DNA from: Puia dinghuensis
GTDB taxonomy: Bacteria > Bacteroidota > Bacteroidia > Chitinophagales > Chitinophagaceae
Assembly: GCF_014642875.1 (NCBI RefSeq)
Contig: NZ_BMJC01000005.1
Coordinates: 682,001-746,000, forward strand
Length of the DNA stretch: 64,000 bases
Reading direction: 5' to 3'
Of the stretch, positions 8,442-16,005 are shown in pieces (within the stretch, counting starts at the first letter, position 1; each line of letters opens with the position of its first letter). The notes under the pieces are model-generated. The model saw only the letters and a program-made list of their open reading frames with translations, did no database searches and was not told the DNA's origin. Position numbers and translations under genes: made by a program.

Positions 8442-10820
8442 TCATTCTGTCCTCAAATTCCTTACCGGATTAGCCAGCGCCGCCCTCACTGCCTGAAAAC
8501 TCACCGTGGCTAACGCTATTACTAACGAAACGAATCCTGTAACTACAAACACCCACCACTCGATGGCGATCCTATACGAATAGCTTGCCAGCCATTTGTG
8601 CATCACCAGCCATGCAATGGGCGAAGCAATGACAAACGAAATGCATACCAGTCGTAGAAATTCTTTTGACAATAACCCCGCGATATTGGTAACACTCGCC
8701 CCCAGCACCTTTCGGATACCAATCTCTTTTATCCGGCTTTCCGCCATATACGCCACCAGCCCAAAAAGCCCCAGGCAGGAAATAAAGATCGTCAGCGACG
8801 CAAACAAACCCACCAGCGTACCCACCCGCAGCTCATCTGCAAACTTCAGCTCATACTCCTTATCGTAAAACCGCACGTTGAAGGGATATTGCGGGTTATA
8901 CTTCGTAAATACTCTTTCCGCTTTCGCCAGATTCTCCCCATACGACGGGTGCTCGTTTATCCTGAAATTGACGACCATATAGCCCATAACAGGTCCCGCG
9001 ATGATCATCGGCGCTACCGGCTCATAGGGATTCTCGAGGATGAAATCCTTGATCACGCCGATCACATGCAGTTGCGGACCGCCATACATATTTCGGATGA
9101 TTTCTCCTATTGGATGCTTCAGGCGCATCATTTTAACAGCCGTCTCGTTCAGCAGGACTGCCGTCGAATCCGTTTTATAGCGATCGTAATCGATGTTTCG
9201 TCCCTGCAGAACCTGCAGGTTCATCGTAGCAGAAAAATCTTCATCCGCGCTGAAGAGATTGAAATTCGACTTCGTGTCCGCGGTATTGCTTTCCTTCCAG
9301 ATAAACCCATTGGAGTTTCCCCAGCTTTCCGTCATCGGTGCACTGGTTTGTGCAACAGCCGTCGCCGCTCCGCTGGAAAGCAAACCCTTTTTGATCAGCT
9401 CGTAATTCTTTCTTGCGTCTCCGAACATGATCAAAAAGGCGAGATTATCTCTCCGGTAACCCGCGTCCCTGTTTTCCGCAAACCTGATCTGCCCCTCCAC
9501 GATGATCGTGCAGATGATCAGCGCGATCGCAAACGTAAACTGTAAAACGACCAGTATTTTCCTAGGCGTCAGCAGCGCTTTCACCGGCTTGAACGAGCCT
9601 TTCAATACCTTCACCGGCTGGAAAGAAGAAAGATAAAAGGCCGGATAGATACCCGCCAACACCCCCGTCAGGACAACAAACAGCAAAGTCCACATCCAAT
9701 ACCACGGATTACCATAATCGATGGATAGGCGCGTACCCACCACCTCGTTAAAGCCCGGCAGGCATAGTTGAACGATACCCACCGATAATATCCCTGCTAT
9801 CAGCGCCAGGAGGATGCTTTCGCCAATAAACTGCACTATTAGAGAAGAACGCAAAGCCCCGGATACCTTCCGGATGCCCACTTCCCTCGCCCGCTTCTCG
9901 CTTCGTGCCGTGCTGAGATTCGTGAAATTGATACAGGCGATCACCAGGATAAATACGGCAATCAGGATGAACATCCTTACCAGCTCGATCCGCCCGCCCA
10001 CGTACTGACCATTTTCTGCCTTCGAATACAACCATGCGTCTTTATAAGGCTGCGCAAAAACCTTATTCGTCGCTTCCCCCGGCTTCAAGTGTGAAATAAT
10101 AATATTTGCCACCTTTTTGTCAAACTCCGCCAAGGGAACCCCCGGTTTCAGCGTCACAAAAGTCAGCAGGTTGCTATTCCCCCAATTGTTGTTGCCATTG
10201 GGAAAGATCTTGAGAAAATAGGAGAAGGGCAGCAGGTAATCGAATTGAAAGCTCGTATTGGCCGGCAGGTCCTTCAGGACTCCCGTCACCGTCAGATAAT
10301 CTACGCTATCCACCCGTACCGTCCTTCCCATGGGGTCCTCGTTGCCAAACAGCTTCCTGGCCAATTGCTGCGTCAATACGATATTCTTCACACTGTTTAA
10401 AGCCGTAGACGGGTTCCCTTCCAATAGCGGAAAATTGAATAGGCTGAAAAATCCCGTATCCACAAAATTCCCATGGATGCTGAAATGCTTGTCTCCTGCG
10501 GAGATCAGAAAATTAGCGCCGGAATTGTTAACCCTCACCGCCCGCTCCACCTCGGGATAATCTTTTTGGATCGCGGGTCCCAATGGAACGCAGGTGTAAT
10601 TCCAGACATAGACGCCGCCATTGTTCTGATCGCGGTTATTCAGCAAGTATAGCCGGTCTATATTCGGATGGAATCGGTCGTGACTCACCTCACTCTGTAT
10701 CCACAGACAAATAAGGATGGCACTGGCCAGACCGACAGCTAATCCCGAAATATTAATAAAAGAATAAAGTTTGTTCTTTAGCAGACTGCGCAGCGAAAGG
10801 CGAAAATTGACTCTGAACAT
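8442..10820 (-). CDS. MacB/FtsX-type ABC transporter permease (792 aa)
   Basis: The start is set at the ATG at 10820 (MFRVNFRLSLRSLLKNKLYS), which aligns with the N-termini of the two paralogues in this window. A longer in-frame start at 10886 lacks family support. An N-terminal membrane helix is followed by the MacB periplasmic domain. An FtsX block with ACINFTNLSTARSEKRAREV comes near residue 280, and a second block contains GLFGLVAYMAESRIKEIGIR near 670-690, giving about eight membrane helices. No ATPase lies next to it. It lies inside the repeat-bounded region, between copies B and C, and its composition resembles the core genes. Confidence 0.93.
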   Translation of the reverse strand: MFRVNFRLSLRSLLKNKLYSFINISGLAVGLASAILICLWIQSEVSHDRFHPNIDRLYLLNNRDQNNGGVYVWNYTCVPLGPAIQKDYPEVERAVRVNNSGANFLISAGDKHFSIHGNFVDTGFFSLFNFPLLEGNPSTALNSVKNIVLTQQLARKLFGNEDPMGRTVRVDSVDYLTVTGVLKDLPANTSFQFDYLLPFSYFLKIFPNGNNNWGNSNLLTFVTLKPGVPLAEFDKKVANIIISHLKPGEATNKVFAQPYKDAWLYSKAENGQYVGGRIELVRMFILIAVFILVIACINFTNLSTARSEKRAREVGIRKVSGALRSSLIVQFIGESILLALIAGILSVGIVQLCLPGFNEVVGTRLSIDYGNPWYWMWTLLFVVLTGVLAGIYPAFYLSSFQPVKVLKGSFKPVKALLTPRKILVVLQFTFAIALIICTIIVEGQIRFAENRDAGYRRDNLAFLIMFGDARKNYELIKKGLLSSGAATAVAQTSAPMTESWGNSNGFIWKESNTADTKSNFNLFSADEDFSATMNLQVLQGRNIDYDRYKTDSTAVLLNETAVKMMRLKHPIGEIIRNMYGGPQLHVIGVIKDFILENPYEPVAPMIIAGPVMGYMVVNFRINEHPSYGENLAKAERVFTKYNPQYPFNVRFYDKEYELKFADELRVGTLVGLFASLTIFISCLGLFGLVAYMAESRIKEIGIRKVLGASVTNIAGLLSKEFLRLVCISFVIASPIAWLVMHKWLASYSYRIAIEWWVFVVTGFVSLVIALATVSFQAVRAALANPVRNLRTE

Positions 10821-11060
10821 AGGTTTACCAGTTATGCCCAAAATCGTCCAAAAGCTCGGCCAAAACCATAACAAATTTAAAATCAAAATATTGCCATCAT
10901 GGAAACCCTCTCCTGGTGTCCGCTTTCGAACAGCCGTTGTTCATTCCTGGCCTAACCGAATGCGGGTTTTCGCGGGTAGAGCATGTGACCGCTGCGATAG
11001 CCTTCCCAAGAGTGAAATCACCTGATTCTCAGTCCAAAACCCGTGCCCCTCGCACCCCGC

Positions 11061-11134
11061 CTCCTTCCCAATACAGAAAATGAAAACGCCCGATTCCAAG
11101 GCGTTTCAGCGAATTTAGTCCCAAATTAGTAACT
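11061..11134 (-). repeat. mnmE-tail att-like repeat, copy C
   Basis: The minus-strand core at 11078-11061 reads TTCTGTATTGGGAAGGAG: FCIGK but no stop. A hairpin follows on the plus strand, AAACGCC (11084-11090 region) with GGCGTTT (11100-11106), then TTTAGTCCCAAATTAGTAAC, a degenerate form of the paired arm motif. The bases beyond the core (CGCACCCCGC) resemble those just beyond the mnmE stop. Between 10821 and 11060 I see nothing else. Confidence 0.75.
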
Positions 11135-11168
11135 TATTTTTCCTCGGAAATCTACAACTGCCGAACCC

Positions 11169-11411
11169 TTATTTTCTTGGTCGTGATAGTCGCAAAAAAT
11201 GGACGCTTAACCCTTTTGCATGATGGGCAAATACCCATTCACCAAAATCTTTATCTTCTGTGAGCAGGATGAAATCATACTTCACCGCCATTTCAATTAC
11301 TTGTTCATCACTTATTCCTCGCGCGGCTTCATAAATCGAAGTGACCTCGAAACCTTCACCCCGAAGAGATTTTGTAATCTCAAAAGGGATGTTTTCGTCA
11401 GCAAGGATCAT
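11169..11411 (-). CDS. DUF5615 PIN-like toxin, probably C-terminally truncated
   Basis: The product starts MILADENIPFEITKSLRGEG and carries RGISDEQVIEMA and LLTEDKDFGEWVF, the acidic motifs of the DUF5615 (Mut7-C/PIN-like) family. These are likely RNases paired with DUF433 antitoxins. Family members I know run to about 110 residues; this one ends at 80, just after HFLRLSRP, about 35 bases from repeat C. The missing tail suggests that the rearrangement that placed the repeat cut the gene. It overlaps the antitoxin gene by 4 bases (ATGA), so translation is coupled. Confidence 0.78.
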   Translation of the reverse strand: MILADENIPFEITKSLRGEGFEVTSIYEAARGISDEQVIEMAVKYDFILLTEDKDFGEWVFAHHAKGLSVHFLRLSRPRK

Positions 11412-11635
11412 GCAACAGCAATTACCGTTTCGTTAGAAATGACATCCGAGGCATAAGCAAGAGCGGCGTTAATAGCAGCTTCGGAAAGACCAGGATATGA
11501 TGCTAAAAGCTGGTGTTGAGTAGCTCCTTCCGATAATTTCTTCAAGATCAAAGCTACCGTAATCCTGGTTCCTTTAATAACAGGCTTTCCCAGCATGACC
11601 CCTGCATTGGATTCGATATAATCAGTGTATAGCAT
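11408..11635 (-). CDS. DUF433 antitoxin-like protein (75 aa)
   Basis: The sequence has the DUF433 signature: GKPVIKGTRITVALILKKL, then a helix-turn-helix-like part with LLASYPGLSEAAINAALAYA. DUF433 proteins are the usual partners of DUF5615/PIN-like toxins and are thought to bind DNA and the toxin. It is the first gene of a two-gene operon with the toxin, overlapping by 4 bases. The promoter should be in the AT-rich 11636-11792 spacer, where I see no clear motif. Confidence 0.82.
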   Translation of the reverse strand: MLYTDYIESNAGVMLGKPVIKGTRITVALILKKLSEGATQHQLLASYPGLSEAAINAALAYASDVISNETVIAVA

Positions 11636-11792
11636 AACCTAATATTGTATTTCAAAGATCGTTACTCTTCTTTGAGTTTCTAATTACAATATTTTAGAAT
11701 ATAAATACTTGAATATCCTTAAATTATAAGCAAACTTGATTCAGCAATAACACCTTGACACTTTGTAATTCATAAAATGCTTGTTCTCAAAC

Positions 11793-12233
11793 TCAGACTC
11801 CTTTATTTTGATCCGTTGATTGCTTTCCATAAAGTCGACTAATATCACTTTCTAAATCAATTTTGAGACTAGCGATTAGATTTAAATCTAAATGTTCATC
11901 CATCCTACTGTTTACACTTCTTTTGAAAGTAAATTCTTTCAGAATATTATAAACTTCATCCAAAATATGTTGCTCTTTGTATTGAATTTCTAAATCATAG
12001 CTCAAGAAAGACATAAATGGTTGACGTAAGATAGTTATTGCGCCCTGGCCCCTATTAGACTTAAGTAACGTATAAATGTTCCTATCTTGTGTAACAAAAT
12101 ACTGCTTATTATTTGCTTCTACATTTATAGATACGTAATGGATCATGCGAATATGAAAAAAATCCCAAGCCGTTCCCCAAATTGACTGTAAAATGTCATT
12201 TACATTATCTCCGACTTTGTCAAGGGCAATCAT
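11793..12233 (-). CDS. Second half of a split PIN-domain protein (146 aa)
   Basis: On its own this frame starts MIALDKVGDNVNDILQSIWG and contains WDFFHIRM and YFVTQDRNIYTLL. In PIN nucleases the third and fourth catalytic acids lie in such segments (an Asp before a helix, then a TxD motif), while the first two lie near the N-terminus. Those first two are in the upstream frame (12230-12841). The two frames meet at TATAAAAAATGATT: the stop of the first is TGA at 12232-12230 and the ATG of the second overlaps it. A -1 shift on the A6 run would fuse them into one protein of about 350 residues. Alternatively the pair is translationally coupled, or it is a frameshift mutation. Confidence 0.6.
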   Translation of the reverse strand: MIALDKVGDNVNDILQSIWGTAWDFFHIRMIHYVSINVEANNKQYFVTQDRNIYTLLKSNRGQGAITILRQPFMSFLSYDLEIQYKEQHILDEVYNILKEFTFKRSVNSRMDEHLDLNLIASLKIDLESDISRLYGKQSTDQNKGV

Positions 12234-12841
12234 TTTTTATACTCAGAATTTCCTCCAAAAATTTTAATGGCAAGCTGAATTTCCGATGCCATTGACGCAT
12301 TTAAATGTTTGTCACACCAATGAAGCAAGAGCTTTAGATTCTTGAGTACATTTCCCTTTTGAGGGTTATTCTTTTTACACAGCACGTAAATTTTCAAAAG
12401 TGTTACATAGCTGGTAAGAATCAAAGGAAAAAATGTCTCAAAAATTTTACGATCCATTTCTCCTACTTCTATTTCATATTTAAAGTCAATCTGATTTAGT
12501 TTTACTGAGTTATCAAATTGCTTATCAAAAGCATAAGTAATTTTATTAACAAATTCCTTACATTTTAAGATATCAAGATTCCTAGAAACCTTATTATGAC
12601 ATAGTTCAAGGGCTCCAAATTTAGGTACAACTTCAATTTTATTTTGTTGGCAAAACACAATAAGAGTTTGCACATTAATAAGGGCTTTGTCTAATAGTCC
12701 TTTATTATCAAAATAACTTACAATATCTAAACATAGATTCGCGTCAAGGTAAAAAACAATTTCATGCTTGCTCAAGTCAACTGAATTTGGCAAGACAGAT
12801 TCGCCTTCGTATGTAAGTATGAAAAAGGAAGATAAATCCAT
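12230..12841 (-). CDS. First half of a split PIN-domain protein (203 aa)
   Basis: The N-terminal part contains EIVFYLDANLCLDIVSYF, the typical first strand of a PIN nuclease with its catalytic Asp (YLDAN). About 60 residues on is KFGALELCHNK with a Glu in the expected second position. The remaining catalytic acids are not here but in the next frame (see 11793-12233), which begins inside the stop codon after an A6 run. The gene is AT-rich compared with the surrounding chromosome and lies between repeats C and D. As a complete protein it would be a PIN RNase of a toxin or host-defence type. This is inference from motifs. Confidence 0.62.
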   Translation of the reverse strand: MDLSSFFILTYEGESVLPNSVDLSKHEIVFYLDANLCLDIVSYFDNKGLLDKALINVQTLIVFCQQNKIEVVPKFGALELCHNKVSRNLDILKCKEFVNKITYAFDKQFDNSVKLNQIDFKYEIEVGEMDRKIFETFFPLILTSYVTLLKIYVLCKKNNPQKGNVLKNLKLLLHWCDKHLNASMASEIQLAIKIFGGNSEYKK

Positions 12842-12863
12842 AGGCTTATCAATTGGGGAGCTT

Positions 12864-12968
12864 TTGATGGAAAGAATAGGTAAATTTTATTATTTACCAA
12901 TACAGAATATACTTTTTCGCATGGGACGCGGGTTTGGCAGGAATTAGTGACAGATTAGTAACAAGAAA
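12864..12968 (-). repeat. mnmE-tail att-like repeat, copy D (intact bipartite core)
   Basis: Bases 12864-12906 are identical to 14665-14707 (copy E) over 43 bp. Within them GGTAAAT (12879-12885) and ATTTACC (12892-12898) form an inverted repeat around a 6-base spacer, the shape of a tyrosine-recombinase core site. The right half encodes FCIGK-stop on the minus strand. The hairpin segment is lost here, but the arm motif TTAGTGACAGATTAGTAAC is present at about 12945-12963. Confidence 0.8.
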
Positions 12969-13169
12969 TTAGTTCGATTCAGACACCTTTGACAACAAAT
13001 CCTCGACAAGTAATCCGCTATTTGAAGACGATGGCGAACGGGATACTCCCGCCAACAAAAGTTGAATAGGACCATTTGCCCGACGGATAGTTCTTACTTG
13101 CTATATTTCAACTGAATATACAAAAGTTTTTTATCCCATTTGAAAGAGGCTAACTTTATAAAAAAAACC

Positions 13170-13736
13170 ATGAAACTCTCTTTCTTTTGCGTGGGCATGG
13201 TTTTACTACCTTGCCTGGCTTCCTGCATCAAAACTGCTAATAAAACCGCTAGTCAAACAAACAAATGCGGGGACGCACAGGCCACCGCCATTACCGTTGC
13301 AACTTATTCCGACTGGAAAAAATTTAAGACTCCTATAACCGTAGGAGATGTCATTTACCATGTTAACTATAAGGAAAACATAAATGGTTCTCACCTATCG
13401 CGGATGAACCTAATCACAGAAGTTGATGTTCTGTGCCTTTCTGAACCGCCCCTCATCAACAGTATTGTAACCTTAAAGCAAGTCGACACGAGCATTCATA
13501 ATAGGGTGGTCATTTTTGAAGATACGAATCAATTAGTTATTCCCGAATCCTTTTCCGGGGCTACATCCAGCCATAGTGATTATTATGCCTGGCATAACAC
13601 TACTAATCCCGATACCATTGTAGTCGTTAATTCTATTAGCTTTCCCTGGCTAGGTGGCTGGAGTTACGATAGTGCTTTCATCTTTTCCAGGCTGGACCAA
13701 TGGTCTCTGAGTATCAACTACAAATTGCCAAAATAA
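13170..13736 (+). CDS. Hypothetical lipoprotein (188 aa)
   Basis: From the ATG at 13170 the product has a lipoprotein signal, MKLSFFCVGMVLLPCLASC, with lipidation at the Cys of LASC. A Thr/Asn-rich soluble domain follows with no recognised family (features include WKKFKTPITVGDVIYHVNY and FSGATSSHSDYYAW). An alternative in-frame start at 13140 adds ten residues before the signal and is less likely. It is the first gene of the D-E module and is probably displayed on the periplasmic or outer surface of the outer membrane. Confidence 0.75.
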   Translation: MKLSFFCVGMVLLPCLASCIKTANKTASQTNKCGDAQATAITVATYSDWKKFKTPITVGDVIYHVNYKENINGSHLSRMNLITEVDVLCLSEPPLINSIVTLKQVDTSIHNRVVIFEDTNQLVIPESFSGATSSHSDYYAWHNTTNPDTIVVVNSISFPWLGGWSYDSAFIFSRLDQWSLSINYKLPK

Positions 13737-13767
13737 CCATTCAACACCGTTATACTCAACAGGTTTG

Positions 13768-13911
13768 CTATGTTCCATTCATCCTCAAAGCCTGCGTCAT
13801 CTTTCTGGCCTGACTTAGGCTGTCAAAGGCATAGTTATCCAGGATCTCTTCCCGGTAGGTTCGATTGAATCGTTCGATGTAGCCACTCTGGTGAGGCTTA
13901 CCCTTTTGAAT
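13768..13911 (-). pseudogene. 3' fragment of an IS3-family transposase
   Basis: Minus-strand codons from 13911 to the stop at 13770-13768 include IQKGKPHQSGYIERFNRTYR and EEILDNYAFDSL. This is the end of the DDE domain of IS3/IS150-type OrfB transposases, with its catalytic Glu in YIERFNRTYREE. Only about 47 codons remain, with no N-terminal part and no recognisable IS ends, so the element is dead. It sits between the two lipoprotein genes of the D-E module. Confidence 0.8.
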
Positions 13912-13946
13912 AAATAAATTTGATAATATTGACTCGCCCCTGCTCC

Positions 13947-14369
13947 CTATAAAGGCTTTCCATCCAATATGATGACTTTTGCCAACACGGAGCCATTGGG
14001 AAGCGGCGGTGGAGTCGCTATATTCGATTCAGTGTAGTAACCGATCGTCAACGTACCGGCCTGGTGTAATGCATTGTATGTAATGCCGGATATCGTTTCG
14101 GGTATTGCATCAAATGTAGTTCCGCCATCGAATGAAAGGTAAACCTCTACGCCCCCATCCTGAACCACCAAATTGTCTATTTCCGGAACGCTAAGGTCTA
14201 CCTTGTAGTAGAACAGTCCTGAATTGTCCAGCGCCCAATCCGTCGGTTTGATCGTGTAAGTAGCTGAATATACCTGATTGACAGCCTGCGTAACCGTCTT
14301 GGTGCAAGCACTGAAAGAAAGAACAGTGAATAGCGTCAAAAGGGCATTAAGGATCCTGGTGATTTTCAT
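13947..14369 (-). CDS. Hypothetical lipoprotein (140 aa)
   Basis: The N-terminus MKITRILNALLTLFTVLSFS is followed by a lipidation Cys (SFSAC) and then a compact beta-rich domain (YTIKPTDWALDNSGLFYYKV ... GGVEVYLSFDGGTTFDAIPE). This is a small single-domain lipoprotein of a kind common in Chitinophagaceae; no function is known. The 295 bases between its start and repeat E (14370-14664) contain only a short, poorly coding open frame and no signal I can name. It is oriented against the other lipoprotein of the same module. Confidence 0.75.
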   Translation of the reverse strand: MKITRILNALLTLFTVLSFSACTKTVTQAVNQVYSATYTIKPTDWALDNSGLFYYKVDLSVPEIDNLVVQDGGVEVYLSFDGGTTFDAIPETISGITYNALHQAGTLTIGYYTESNIATPPPLPNGSVLAKVIILDGKPL

Positions 14370-14664
14370 GTTAAAGTGTTTGCCTTTAAGATGTGATTGA
14401 GATACTTAGGTTTAATCCGACTGAAAAAAAGCCGGTAATGTTGCATTTCCACGTGTCGGTCTGCAACAAATACTTTCCCTGACATGGAAGGCTGAGCCGA
14501 GGTCTCCACCGATTGTGCATATAGGTTAAAAAAAATACAATATTTGCTGTGAGTACTATTTCAACCCCATTGATGGTTACTCGCATTACGGTAGGCAGTC
14601 AACAATATGGCGCTTAGCATCATTGTTGCGGGGAACAAGAGGTTATAGTGCTTTATTCTAACAA

Positions 14665-14769
14665 TTGATGGAAAGAATAGGTAAATTTTATTATTTACCA
14701 ATACAGAAAATGAAAACGACCGTCAATAGGGCATTTCAACGATTTTAGTAACAGATTAGTAACAAGATA
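14665..14769 (-). repeat. mnmE-tail att-like repeat, copy E (intact bipartite core)
   Basis: This copy is identical to copy D over 43 bp (14665-14707). It has GGTAAAT at 14680-14686 and ATTTACC at 14693-14699 around a 6-base spacer, and FCIGK-stop on the minus strand. A degenerate hairpin follows, then TTAGTAACAGATTAGTAAC at about 14745-14763. This is the most complete copy. Confidence 0.82.
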
Positions 14770-14801
14770 TTCAAGTTCCCATTTTCATGGAAAGTATTTT
14801 T

Positions 14802-15089
14802 TTATGCGAACATGCGCTCAAATTCCGCTTTTGTCAGGATGGTAAGTTTCTTATGTCGCCTTCCCAGGTTTTTCTTCTCTGACAGAATATCGTCATCGCC
14901 CGAAGTGATATACCCCGAAGATGTCTGTAATGCCAGGGCGATTAGATAATCATCGTTTTCGTCCTGTGGAATGTACTGCTTTATAGGACATTTCGATGAA
15001 TGGATATTGCCTACAGTCATAACGAATTTAACTGCCTGCTTGATGTCTATTTTGAACTTAGCCAACCTGGGATATCTCAGATGCAAGAT
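14802..15089 (-). pseudogene. N-terminally truncated PIN-family toxin
   Basis: The frame reads LHLRYPRLAKFKIDI, then QYIPQDENDDYLIALALQTS, YITSGDDDIL and ILTKAEFERMF. This is the C-terminal two thirds of the PIN_3 toxin family (D..D..YLIALA, TGDxDLL, TPAEFL motifs). The usual first 45-50 residues with the catalytic LDTN motif are missing. The frame begins directly after the stop of the upstream lipoprotein gene, in the same phase, and has no ATG, only a TTG at 15086. It lies 33 bases from the end of repeat E. It is probably an inactive remnant. Confidence 0.72.
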
Positions 15090-15674
15090 TTATTCGTAAA
15101 GCATATAGATTTTATCAGCAAAGCTTTTCCTGAAAACTATCACATAATGTTCTGATGTATCTTGCAAGGTTAAAATGCTTTTTAGACGGTCAAATTCTTT
15201 TTTCACAGTCGGAGTGATTTTATAGTCTTTCAACCTTTGTTCTATTCTTTTGCCTTTTGCTGTAGTCCCGGTTGTGTCGTTTGGCATTACAAAGAAAGAA
15301 CCCAAAGACTGATTTTCCTTTTCGCGCCCGGTTACACTGTCAGCCAATAGCTTTTTGAATAAAAATGAACCCGAGTGAGTTACATTGTAAAAAGTATAAG
15401 AAGTGTCAGATAAAGAAACATAGTTGTTGCTTGTGTTGTATAGTGGCATAATGAAAATCATCCCACTTGACTTAGGGTGTGTACGGATAAAGTAATCCCA
15501 GAAATCTTTACTGAAATGAATGGATTGCGAACCGTCTTTTAGAATTGACTTTCCATGCACATCAAAACCTGTATCAAAAGAAGAAATAAAAATGTCGCTT
15601 CTTATCTCATTTGATTTTTCAGCAGAGCAGGCGGTCAATAAAACAAGTATTAAAATGGAAAGTAAAATTCTCAT
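15090..15674 (-). CDS. Hypothetical lipoprotein (194 aa)
   Basis: MRILLSILILVLLTACSAEK is a clear lipoprotein signal with lipidation Cys at LLTAC. The mature part has many Ser, Thr and Lys residues and a segment LADSVTGREKENQSLGSFFV; no family is recognised. The composition is AT-rich. It sits between repeats E and F, and its stop codon forms the junction with the truncated PIN gene, so its own 3' end may also be a recombination point. Confidence 0.75.
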   Translation of the reverse strand: MRILLSILILVLLTACSAEKSNEIRSDIFISSFDTGFDVHGKSILKDGSQSIHFSKDFWDYFIRTHPKSSGMIFIMPLYNTSNNYVSLSDTSYTFYNVTHSGSFLFKKLLADSVTGREKENQSLGSFFVMPNDTTGTTAKGKRIEQRLKDYKITPTVKKEFDRLKSILTLQDTSEHYVIVFRKSFADKIYMLYE

Positions 15675-15835
15675 AGCCAGTCTTACTTATTGTATACAAC
15701 GTTGGATGGCTTGCTACCGTGCTGATATTTTACTGACCAGCCTGGAACTGAAGCCGAAAACGATTACTGATGACGAAAGTAACAACTTAAAGCCAAAAGC
15801 CAAAGAACTGAAAATAGCAGAAAACTGTATCCTAA

Positions 15836-15900
15836 TTTTTTATTTACCAATACAGAAAGTGAAAACGCCCGGTTCGAGGGCGTTTGAAAAGAATTAGTGA
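15836..15900 (-). repeat. mnmE-tail att-like repeat, copy F
   Basis: The minus-strand core at 15857-15840 reads TTCTGTATTGGTAAATAA (FCIGK-stop). This copy has the best hairpin: AAAACGCCC and GGGCGTTT around the 7-base loop GGTTCGA (15861-15885). Only one arm unit (GAATTAGTGA) remains. The rest of 15675-16005 shows no supportable gene; a short plus-strand open frame there has no family features. Confidence 0.77.
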
Positions 15901-16005
15901 AGGCATTATTAAGAGCTCCTTTGGCCACTAACCTTCGGCCCGACGTACAGCAGTTGGAACACGAGCTAACAGTTGCAAATGGTAACAGCCGAACGGATGG
16001 CTCCT

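Larger units (their letters stand above)
12864..14707. mobile_element. Candidate att-bounded module between repeats D and E
   Basis: The two 43-bp identical direct repeats start 1801 bp apart and enclose a lipoprotein gene, an IS3 remnant and a second lipoprotein gene. Recombination between the repeats would release a circle of 1801 bp. There is no recombinase in the module, so mobility would need one in trans. The identical flanks suggest this module was duplicated or inserted more recently than the others. Confidence 0.5.

Noticed and set aside
14386-14586. 66-residue minus-strand frame
   Set aside because: No signal, no family and poor composition; it overlaps nothing but looks like chance.
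15520-15897. Plus-strand frame reaching into repeat F
   Set aside because: Its first half is antisense to a lipoprotein gene and it reads through the repeat core; no family features.
4399-15900. Chromosomal integron cassette array
   Set aside because: No integrase of the IntI type, the repeats do not show attC R/L box structure, their cores match the mnmE coding end, and gene orientation between repeats is mixed. Accretion at mnmE explains the data better.
4399-15900. MITE family
   Set aside because: No terminal inverted repeats or target duplications around the copies; the common core equals the mnmE end in one fixed orientation.
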